Of a stretch of 64,000 nt of DNA, positions 34,728-43,036 are shown piece after piece. Under the pieces are notes generated by a model, which was not told the origin of the DNA, searched no databases, and saw nothing but the letters and a program-made list of their open reading frames with translations. How positions within the stretch are numbered: position 1 is the stretch's first letter; each line of letters begins with the position of its first letter. Source of the stretch: Nemertoderma westbladi (Eukaryota > Xenacoelomorpha > Nemertodermatida > Nemertodermatidae); assembly GCA_032718475.1 (NCBI GenBank), contig JAUCBJ010002711.1, forward strand, positions 1 to 64,000, read 5' to 3'. The position numbers were made by a program, and so were the translations under genes.

Positions 34728-34919
34728 ATGGAAGTATCGATCACACCCATTGATATAATTCAAGTTGAGCCAGGAATCTGGCACGTCGAAGTTGAGGTAC
34801 AAGGAACGAACGTTGGACGATTCAGGATTACTGTTCGGGTGGTCCAAGCTGAGTACAATACCTACGAAGAACTGTTTTACGACATCGCGTATCTCGCCAT
34901 CGACGAGGCGTTACAATGA
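34728..34919 (+). CDS. 63-residue ORF overlapping gag start (ATGA)
   Basis: ATG at 34728, stop TGA at 34917-34919. The stop overlaps the gag ATG as ATGA (34916-34919), an arrangement that permits termination-reinitiation. The small protein is acidic and hydrophobic (G-I-W-H-V-E-V-E-V and F-R-I-T-V-R-V strand-like segments). I do not recognise a family. It may be a short regulatory upstream ORF or a real small protein. Confidence 0.5.
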   Translation: MEVSITPIDIIQVEPGIWHVEVEVQGTNVGRFRITVRVVQAEYNTYEELFYDIAYLAIDEALQ

Positions 34920-36952
34920 CCACAAATAACGTATCCGATACCGACGAGATGGATCACCACACAGACTCGGAAGCCGACGAGGTACCAAACGTCAAGAACA
35001 TGACCCGTCGGTTAGGGGCTCTTAAAGGCGGAGTAACCCGAGCGTATCAACGGATGGAGAAACAACTCAAGGGAGTTAAAACCCCCCTCAATGAGGTACA
35101 AACTCAGCTTCAAAGTATCCGAAATATCCTACAGCGGTACGAAAGAATGATACAGGCGTACCAAGAGCTCGTTCCCCCCACCGATCTGGAAAACTACCCC
35201 AAGTTGGAAGAACACGTTGTACATCTAGATGGGTTCCGCAAACAACACCGGAGGACCCTCAGCCTTGTGAGAGGCTATGAGGAACAGTATTACAAGAGGG
35301 CCGAAAGAACAGACGCGGAATCGGTACGATCCTCCAGCATCAGGACAGCAGTACATCGAAAGAGAACGGGGTCCGTTAGAGATCAGCACTCCAGCGCTAG
35401 GAGCGAAATATCCGGCTCAGCGCGCAGTTCTCAAGGGGCGCCGCCACTCCGAGACCAACTGCGAGAACGGAAGGCATTAGCCCTCAAAGCTCGGATGGAA
35501 GATGAGTATATTCAACTGCAAGCCGAGCAAGATGTATTAGCCGCCGAGACACAAAAGCGAGAGGCCGAACAAGCGGCCGAACGGCAGGCCGAACAACGCG
35601 AACAGGAGGCCGAACAACATAGACGAGAGGCCGAACGACAGGTCGAACAACGTAGACTAGAGGCCGAACGACAGGCCGAACAACGTAAACTAGAGGCCGA
35701 ACGACAGGCCGAACAACATAGACTAGAGGCCGAACGACAGGCCGAACAACGTAAACTAGAGGCCGAACGACAGGCCGAACAACATAGACTAGAGGCCGAA
35801 CGACAGGCCGAACAACGTAAACTAGAGGCCGAACGACAGGCCGAACAACATAGACTAGAGGCCGAACAACATAGACTAGAGGCCGAACAACGCAGACAGG
35901 AGGCCGAACAACGCGGACGAGAGGCCGAACGAGAGATCGAACAACGTAAATGGGAAGCGGAAATGCGTAAACAACACGCCGAGGCCCAAGCAATTCTCAT
36001 CCACAAAAAGAATGCGGATATTGCAAAACTCGCAGAATACGAAGCCGCACTTATAGAACGAGATATTCAACTCTACGAGGACTGGGAAAGGGATATAGAT
36101 CAGGAATATGAACCAATTCCGGTACCGGAGTTAGAAAAGTCATTTACACCGACAGCGGCGAAGCCTCCGAAACCCGAGATCCCGCCCACCAAACAGTCTA
36201 CGCTATCGGCACAAGCCCCGGTGTTCCATCCCCCACCGGCTACGTTAAAGAATGAGGAACCCTATTTCCCATCCAACACCACGACAGCGAGTGTACCCAA
36301 GTACGAGCCTGAAAAGGACTCGGAACGGGACGCCACTCCCCGATCAAACAACCCATTTACATCAACACCACAAACTCGCAGCCGCGTCATTATCAAAACT
36401 CCGCCTATCATTGATCCATCAAGTATGGGAGTGAGTGCCAATAACTATAACCCTCCGAGTCACTCCAGTTCAGACGACGTCAGCATCATCCGGGCGTTGG
36501 AGAACCGCCTTGCCATGCCGAAGATGGAGATTCGCACCTTCGAAGGAGATCCCGTCGATTACCTCAGATTCAAGAAACGGTTCTTCGCGCAGATTGGATC
36601 AACGGACATAGCCGACGCACAGAAATTGGTATATTTATCGCAATACCTGGGTGACAAACCACGCAGAATTGTTGCATGTTTTGAAGGAGGTTCTCATGAG
36701 GCATACTATGATGCATGGAAAACTCTGGATAAAAGATACGGAAATACCGGAACTATAATTAATAAAACTCTAGAGAGACTGATACAGGACGCGGGATCAC
36801 TAGGAGACCCACAGAACATACAGGAATTCTCCGACTCTATGAAGGATGCCTACTATACTCTGAAACCCTTGAATAAGAAGGACCAGGTGAACAACATTCT
36901 AAACCTCCGACAGATCGCCCGGAAGTTCCCCGGATGGCTACAAAGTAAGTAG
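34916..36952 (+). CDS. gag: Element C Gag, up to an in-frame amber stop
   Basis: 678 residues. An N-terminal helical region; a long coiled coil at 35540-35990 made of 11-residue units such as E-A-E-R-Q-A-E-Q-R-K-L, in which 66-nt double units repeat almost exactly; a linker with a copy of the 26-nt LTR motif (36302-36327); and a DUF1759-like domain from about 36480. It ends in W-L-Q-S-K followed by TAG at 36950. In element A the aligned codon is TGG, and the frame continues after the stop with matching gag sequence, so the stop is either a nonsense mutation or a readthrough site. Confidence 0.85.
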   Translation: MTTNNVSDTDEMDHHTDSEADEVPNVKNMTRRLGALKGGVTRAYQRMEKQLKGVKTPLNEVQTQLQSIRNILQRYERMIQAYQELVPPTDLENYPKLEEHVVHLDGFRKQHRRTLSLVRGYEEQYYKRAERTDAESVRSSSIRTAVHRKRTGSVRDQHSSARSEISGSARSSQGAPPLRDQLRERKALALKARMEDEYIQLQAEQDVLAAETQKREAEQAAERQAEQREQEAEQHRREAERQVEQRRLEAERQAEQRKLEAERQAEQHRLEAERQAEQRKLEAERQAEQHRLEAERQAEQRKLEAERQAEQHRLEAEQHRLEAEQRRQEAEQRGREAEREIEQRKWEAEMRKQHAEAQAILIHKKNADIAKLAEYEAALIERDIQLYEDWERDIDQEYEPIPVPELEKSFTPTAAKPPKPEIPPTKQSTLSAQAPVFHPPPATLKNEEPYFPSNTTTASVPKYEPEKDSERDATPRSNNPFTSTPQTRSRVIIKTPPIIDPSSMGVSANNYNPPSHSSSDDVSIIRALENRLAMPKMEIRTFEGDPVDYLRFKKRFFAQIGSTDIADAQKLVYLSQYLGDKPRRIVACFEGGSHEAYYDAWKTLDKRYGNTGTIINKTLERLIQDAGSLGDPQNIQEFSDSMKDAYYTLKPLNKKDQVNNILNLRQIARKFPGWLQSK

Positions 36953-38503
36953 GCTTATAAATGTGTAGACCTCCGGCGCAGACATCCAGATCGAGATCCT
37001 AGCTTCCTTGAGATGTCGGCATTCCTGGACGATATCTCCGAAGCCATGAATGACTCGATGTTTTCCAAACAAAGTCTCGCAAAGTTGGACGGAATAGAGA
37101 GCAACTCCAGGGGTAAGATAACCCCTCCGAAACCGAGATTCCGCCCCCCACCGGTGAGTACGATGGCCATCACCATGGCTGAGGATTCCGACGACGAAGA
37201 CTACGAGGAACCGACATCCGCCGAGGAATGGGCATGTTATCTCGCGAATTGGGCACCCGAAAGGGAAGGCATCACAAATTCCCTACTCTGTCTCTTCTGT
37301 GGGGAGAAACATAAAGTGGAATTCTGCAGAAAGTTTCAGTTCGCCGACCTCGTCCCACGCTTCGAGGCGATAATGAAACACCGAGGATGCTTCCGGTGTC
37401 TTGGAACAGGTCACTACGTTCGGGATTGCGACCAAAGGTCGTGCTGTGCTGTCTGTAACGACCAACGCCATCACACGCTCCTCCACATCCCCGCGAACTT
37501 CGACTTTACTACCCTCCCCTTTCGGATCGAAGCCAGGCGAAGAGGAGAAACAAACCACGTCTTCAAAGGAACCCGGACAACCCAACGGAGAGAAACCAAC
37601 CCGTTTAAAATCTCCACCGATACACCACAAGTAACAAATATTTCGGCCACGATTAATCTTATAAATCGCCGTTACATGGTTTTCGCAAAGGTAATCCCAG
37701 TAAGGATCCAAGGAGTCGGTAAATCTTTGACGACACTCGCGTTCCTCGATAACGGGTCTGACGGAACCATCATCGACCGGGATTTTCTCGAGCAACTCGG
37801 ACTAGAATACGAGCCTTGTAAACGGCCCATACAAACCATCACCGATAACAGAGAGGTAGAGTCCGGGGAGGTGCAACTCCAGATGGAAGGAGTGATGAAG
37901 GGCTACGAAACGGCTAAGTTAACTATAAAGAACGCCTTGGTACACACAGACCTCCGGGTGCGGTTCCGACAATCAGCCGAGTACGCCCCCCTCATACAAT
38001 TGGACCGGGACGATGTAGACCTGAGGTGTCCGCAGCTGGACGTAAACCGTATCACCCTACTGATCGGACTTGATACACCGGAACTACACATCCCCACCGG
38101 AGATATCGCCCGATCTATAAACCAGGATGACGGATTTTATGCTGAACGAACAATAATGGGATGGACACTCTGCGGCATTAAGGAGGAAACTACGGACACC
38201 TATACCTACCTTCCCAAATGTCAGATTAAAGAGAATGTAACCTCCGTGGGTTATTGCTCGGCTTCGGATCTTGACGAGGATTTGTTTCTGGAATCCGAGA
38301 AAACTCAACGAGAGATGACGAAATATTTTAATTTGGAGACCCAGGAGTTCGCGGAAAAGGACGAAAACCCATCCGAAGAGGACCAATATTGTATGGACGT
38401 TCTCGACCAGGCCACGTTTAAAGACGGACATTGGTGTTCACCTATGTTATGGAAGGATCCAAACAAACCAATGGCAAACAACGCCAGCATGGCACTTAAA
38501 TGA
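36953..38503 (+). CDS. pol: Element C Gag C-terminus and protease, same frame
   Basis: Continues the gag frame after the TAG; the first ATG is at 37013. It has a CxxC-x3-H-x4-C motif (about 37288), a canonical CCHC knuckle starting at 37388 (C-F-R-C-x4-H-x4-C), another Cys/His cluster, and the retropepsin active site D-N-G at 37748-37756. DNG in place of DSG is compatible with BEL/Pao proteases but should be noted. It ends at TGA 38501-38503. The aligned codon elsewhere is an arginine, so a CGA-to-TGA change is likely; a +96-nt continuation in frame leads into RT. Confidence 0.8.
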   Translation, partial: AYKCVDLRRRHPDRDPSFLEMSAFLDDISEAMNDSMFSKQSLAKLDGIESNSRGKITPPKPRFRPPPVSTMAITMAEDSDDEDYEEPTSAEEWACYLANWAPEREGITNSLLCLFCGEKHKVEFCRKFQFADLVPRFEAIMKHRGCFRCLGTGHYVRDCDQRSCCAVCNDQRHHTLLHIPANFDFTTLPFRIEARRRGETNHVFKGTRTTQRRETNPFKISTDTPQVTNISATINLINRRYMVFAKVIPVRIQGVGKSLTTLAFLDNGSDGTIIDRDFLEQLGLEYEPCKRPIQTITDNREVESGEVQLQMEGVMKGYETAKLTIKNALVHTDLRVRFRQSAEYAPLIQLDRDDVDLRCPQLDVNRITLLIGLDTPELHIPTGDIARSINQDDGFYAERTIMGWTLCGIKEETTDTYTYLPKCQIKENVTSVGYCSASDLDEDLFLESEKTQREMTKYFNLETQEFAEKDENPSEEDQYCMDVLDQATFKDGHWCSPMLWKDPNKPMANNASMALK

Positions 38504-41500
38504 CTTAAAGGGATTCTACGCCGGCTGAATGACCAACCTGAAATAAAGGAGAAATATAATACCGTAATCCAAGGATATCTCGATGATGGATTAGCAGAAA
38601 TGGTACCACGGAATGAACTGCAAGGTGGTAAAAGAACATATTATCTCCCAACCCACTATGTAGTAGAAGCCCGCAAAGGTGGGAAAATCCGAGTGGTAAA
38701 TGATGCTGCCGCTATGTACCAGGGCGAATCCCTAAACAGTCAACTTTACACGGGACCCAACATATATAGCACACTCATCGGCGTATTGATCAGGTTCAGG
38801 GAAAACCGGGTAGCATTCACCTGTGACATCAAGGCCATGTTTCATCAGGTTCGTACGTTACCAAGAGACTCGGACTGTCTACGTATCCTATGGACGGATA
38901 AAACGCTTACTCAACAGGAGATTAGCCAACTCATGATACGGGACGTAGACGTAATGCGTATGGTCGTCAGGATCTTCGGTGCTAAGGACTCGCCGGTAGC
39001 ATGCAGTGACATGCTAAAGAGGACGGCAACTATGTGCGAAAACGAGTTCCCTCCAACCGTCATAGAAACCATTCGACGATGCTTCTACGTGGACGACGGA
39101 TGCGCCGGCGCGGATAACGTGGATGAGGCACATCGGCTAGCAATGGGGATGGTGGAATGTCTAAAGAAAGGAGGGTTTCCGCTCGTAAAGTTCAGATCCC
39201 ATGACAAAACACTTATGGAAAAGTTTCCGGAGGACATCCGGCTGGAAGATAACAAAATGTATTCGGAGGATGTGGAACATCGTGTACTTGGGATTGAATG
39301 GGACATAGAATCAGACGAATTCATCTTCAAGTATAAACCCCTACCCAAGCCTATGACAAAAAGGGGATGTTTGTCGATAAAAAGCGCCATCTTCGACCCA
39401 TTAAATTTCATATCTCCAGTAACCTTGGCCGGAATGAACCTGATTAAGGAAATGTGGATAGAAGGACTGGGATGGGACGAAGAGCTTCCCCCATACCTTA
39501 GCGTCAAATGGAGAAAATGGACGGAGCAGCTCGAACATCTACATCTTATGCGGATACCTAGACCGTTCTTCCTCGATAAACTGCCCACCGATATCTTCCA
39601 GCTCCACACCTTTTCGGATGCTTCAAATACCGGAATCGGCGTAGTAACCTTCTTACGGAGACTAAGTAGCGATGGAAACGGCGATACAAGCTTCTTATTC
39701 TCCAAAGCAAAGACAGTATCCGGGGAATTCGTAGCAACGATTCCGAGACTCGAGCTACAAGCTGCAGTTTGGGCAGTAAGACAGAATCGCATGGCCATGC
39801 GGAACCTACGGATCCCCATAGAATCTCAACACTTCTGGGTAGATTCGAGTATAGTTCTCTATTATCTCCACTCTCCATCACGGTGTCACACCACGTTTGT
39901 TGCAAACCGAGCCACGGAGATTAAACAGTGTACCGGCCGAGAACAGTGGCATCACGTGAACGGGAAGGAAAACCCAGCGGACTTATCAAGCCGAGGCGCC
40001 ACCCCAAAACAACTCGGTAAAAGTAAACTCTGGCTTACAGGCCCGGAATTCCTACGGCAGCCACAGTTGACATGGAGTACCCGATTCGACCCCGAACTCG
40101 ATAGTGGAAAATACTCCGAGGACGATAAAGAGATCCGTAAAATCCATCGAAGCAACGCGGTGGAAATTTATAGTTGCCTGACTGAGCCTGCAAAGGACTC
40201 GGGCAGGCACTATAACGTCGCGACGATCACTCAACTAGCGGCGTCTTTACATCAGTTGATCGAGCGAACTTCATCCATGAGACGGCTCGTCTATCACGTT
40301 ATAACCCTTCGCAACTTCCTACGGTGGAAAAACAACAAACCGATAGTTCAACGGAATATACAAGAACTCATTATTGCGGAGAAGTGTATTGTCAGATATG
40401 TCCAGAAAGAAAGTTTCCCCGATGAATGGGAACAACTTAGTGCGGGCAAAACGTTGAAACCGGACAGCCCAGTCTACCAACTGAGACCAATGATGGGAGA
40501 GGACGGACTGATCCGACTGAATACCCGGATGGCAAACGCCCCGGTCGAATATGAGGTTAAATACCCGGCGCTTCTGCCCGGAACGTCGACACTAGCTAAG
40601 CTATTAATTCTACAATGCCATGAGGACAACCACCACGCAGGACAGAATTGGATTATAGCTAATATAAGACAAAGATATTGGATCACCCACATCCAGCCAC
40701 TGATCCGGAAAGTGTTGAAACGTTGCTTCACCTGCAGACGTTACCTAGCGCCACCAATCGCCCAAAAGATGGCCGACTTACCGGCCACCCGTCTACAAGC
40801 GGATTCCCCACCATTCTACGTCACCGGAGTGGACTGTTTCGGACCGTTCACGGTTATTGAACGACGATCCAACATCAAATGCTGGGGAGCCATCTTCACC
40901 TGCCTGAGGTCTAGGGCAATTTACCTAGATATCGTGGTAAATCTGACACAACACGCATTCATCAACGCTCTGCGTCGGTTCGTGGCAAACAACGGGACAT
41001 GCCGCCACATGTATTCCGATAATGGTACAAACTTTGTGGGAGGAGAAAGGGAACTTAGAGAGGCGATCGAGGGATGGTTTACCGATAACACTGCATCCCA
41101 AGTCTGGAAGGAACACCAGATACAGTGGCACTTCCAGACCCCCTTAGCACCCCATACGAGCGGGGTATGGGAGAAACTAATCGACCTAGTGAAACGGTCC
41201 ATGCGCGTCGCTCTAGGCGATACCCGGGTAACCCATGACACCCTCCGCACAACATTTTGCGAGATCACGGCTACCCTGAACAACCGACCCATTGTTCCTA
41301 TCCGCGACGACCCCACAGACCTGGAACCCCTCACTCCTAACCACTTACTGGGGAGACCCAAAACCCACCTCCTCCCGGAAACCATGTTCCCGGATCCCAA
41401 CGAGATCGCGAAACATACAAACTGGAAAAAGGCCCAAGCATTGGCAGCGCATTGGTGGAGGATTTGGGCCCAGGAATATCTCATAACCCTCCGGACCAGG

Positions 41501-41791
41501 AGGAAATGGAACAACACCCACCGGAACGTTGCAGTTGGCGACATGGTACTAGTTAGAGAAGATCTCAAAGACCGCGTTCACTGGCCTGTGGCGCGGGTCG
41601 TGACCATACACCCAAGCAAAGACGGACTTGCGAGGACTGTGACGATACGAACGAAAGCGGGCCACTACCAACGCCCCATCCAGAAGCTGTGCCTTCTTGA
41701 AGGCAATGACAGTGGTGATTCTACAAGAGGTGATAAGTTCCCTACTACGGATCCTGCTGCAGACATCGGTGACAATGACAAATGCGTTTAA
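38504..41791 (+). CDS. pol: Element C Pol: RT, RNase H, integrase
   Basis: Same frame as the preceding segment; the first ATG is at 38600. From there (residue 1): reverse transcriptase with Y163-V-D-D166; RNase H with T-F-S-D-A-S (about 39602); integrase HHCC (40618-40740); core D745, D807, E858 (nt 40832, 41018, 41171); DUF5641-like tail with W-x-x-A-x-A-L-A-A-H-W-W; end near K-L-C-L-L-E-G. All catalytic residues are present and the frame has no other break. It presumably depends on translation past the two upstream stops. Confidence 0.92.
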   Translation, partial: LKGILRRLNDQPEIKEKYNTVIQGYLDDGLAEMVPRNELQGGKRTYYLPTHYVVEARKGGKIRVVNDAAAMYQGESLNSQLYTGPNIYSTLIGVLIRFRENRVAFTCDIKAMFHQVRTLPRDSDCLRILWTDKTLTQQEISQLMIRDVDVMRMVVRIFGAKDSPVACSDMLKRTATMCENEFPPTVIETIRRCFYVDDGCAGADNVDEAHRLAMGMVECLKKGGFPLVKFRSHDKTLMEKFPEDIRLEDNKMYSEDVEHRVLGIEWDIESDEFIFKYKPLPKPMTKRGCLSIKSAIFDPLNFISPVTLAGMNLIKEMWIEGLGWDEELPPYLSVKWRKWTEQLEHLHLMRIPRPFFLDKLPTDIFQLHTFSDASNTGIGVVTFLRRLSSDGNGDTSFLFSKAKTVSGEFVATIPRLELQAAVWAVRQNRMAMRNLRIPIESQHFWVDSSIVLYYLHSPSRCHTTFVANRATEIKQCTGREQWHHVNGKENPADLSSRGATPKQLGKSKLWLTGPEFLRQPQLTWSTRFDPELDSGKYSEDDKEIRKIHRSNAVEIYSCLTEPAKDSGRHYNVATITQLAASLHQLIERTSSMRRLVYHVITLRNFLRWKNNKPIVQRNIQELIIAEKCIVRYVQKESFPDEWEQLSAGKTLKPDSPVYQLRPMMGEDGLIRLNTRMANAPVEYEVKYPALLPGTSTLAKLLILQCHEDNHHAGQNWIIANIRQRYWITHIQPLIRKVLKRCFTCRRYLAPPIAQKMADLPATRLQADSPPFYVTGVDCFGPFTVIERRSNIKCWGAIFTCLRSRAIYLDIVVNLTQHAFINALRRFVANNGTCRHMYSDNGTNFVGGERELREAIEGWFTDNTASQVWKEHQIQWHFQTPLAPHTSGVWEKLIDLVKRSMRVALGDTRVTHDTLRTTFCEITATLNNRPIVPIRDDPTDLEPLTPNHLLGRPKTHLLPETMFPDPNEIAKHTNWKKAQALAAHWWRIWAQEYLITLRTRRKWNNTHRNVAVGDMVLVREDLKDRVHWPVARVVTIHPSKDGLARTVTIRTKAGHYQRPIQKLCLLEGNDSGDSTRGDKFPTTDPAADIGDNDKCV

Positions 41792-43036
41792 ACCCTTCTC
41801 ATCATGTTGACAAACTCTTTATAAACTGTGATTTATCGACAATGAGTTATGGACCCCCCTTTAAACCAACTGTAACCACGCAATGGTATTTGTGTTTCCT
41901 CGTGTGTTATGTGGAGTCCAGCATCACCCTGCAGATGTTTCGGCTGACGCAGGGTCGTTTATGCATTGTTTACCCTGATTTTGGTCATCAGGACCTACGA
42001 TATTGGATTATTGGAAATGGAAGAGATTTGAAGTGGAATTCATTGTATTCATTGCAGTATGTTATGTTGTCCGTTGCGTGCGCAGTTCGGGGCGTAGGCG
42101 GTGTAACGAGTCCAGCTGTAGATCCCGGATTGCCGCGCAACACCCCCTCTATCCCGTTATTCTGGTGGGTCCATGGTGCATCCACGTGACTTCGACGATA
42201 GAGGGTTTTATGTTCTCAGTCGCGTTATTCTGGTGGGACCGTTGCGTGGATTTTGGGGCGTAGGCGGTGTAACGAGTCCAGCTGTAGATCCCAGAATGTT
42301 GCGTAACCCCATCCCACATGACTTCGTCGACTGAGCTTTATGTTGTTGGGAGAGTTATTCTGGTGGGTCCCTGGTGCACCCACGTGACTTCACTCCCAGC
42401 GTCTTCATTGTCCGTTACGTGCGCAGTTTGGGGCGTAGGCGGTGTAACGAGTCCAGCTGTAGATCCCAGATTGCCGCGTAACACCCCTTCCACGACAAAG
42501 ATTAAACAAAGAAAATGATTCAATATAGTTGGAAATGATGAAAAGGATCAGACAACTCTGCTATAAACCTGAATGATGACGCGTATACTGATGAAAATGA
42601 AATGATGCGCACCCTGGTGCTGCGCTTATAACAATGATGATAGCCGGGGGGCTATAAACCCAATGATGATGTGGAAATAAATAAATGTGAAATAAATGGT
42701 GGAAATAAATGTGTTGAAATATATGTGGAAATAAATGAAATGAGATGAAATAATAATGAAATGAAAAAAGACAAAAAAAAGGTATAAAAAAGGTCAAAGA
42801 AAAGAATTGGAAAAAAAAGGACAAAAAAGTCATAAAAAACTGGTTGGATATTATGTATAGCTATAGTAACTGTAAATGCTGAATGTATTAGCAATAAGAT
42901 GATAGATGCCTATATAGCAATGTTATTTAATAAACTGAATTCAATAAAAAACTGAATTATTCTGCTATCGCTATAGTTTCAGACTTTCTGGACTTATAAT
43001 TAACTGATCTAATTTGTAACGGATATAATCGTAAAT
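41792..43036 (+). other. Spacer between pol and ORF2 of element C
   Basis: Non-coding. It contains a tandem array (42070-42500), then A-rich GGAAATAAATG-type low-complexity sequence (42670-42840), and a pyrimidine-AG stretch GCTATAGTTTCAG ending at 42981 that could be a 3' splice site for an ORF2 mRNA. Confidence 0.6.
42070..42500 (+). repeat. Three tandem units of about 170 bp before ORF2
   Basis: GGGGCGTAGGCGGTGTAACG recurs at 42089, 42255 and 42430 (spacing 166 and 175), followed by AGTCCAGCTGTAGATCCC. A second block, TTATTCTGGTGGG...CACGTGACTTC, recurs between them. The sequence is unrelated to the array at 5471-6316 but is in the same genomic place. Confidence 0.85.

Noticed and set aside
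34234-34758. 174-codon ORF crossing the LTR-leader border of C
   Set aside because: It crosses a functional boundary and its LTR part exists in the 3' LTR without continuation; likely chance.
35484-36006. Long minus-strand ORFs opposite the gag coiled coil of C
   Set aside because: They are mirror frames of a repetitive coding sequence and have repetitive, non-protein-like composition.
41782-42523. Small ORFs on both strands in the spacer of C
   Set aside because: They come from the tandem units and do not keep one frame between units.
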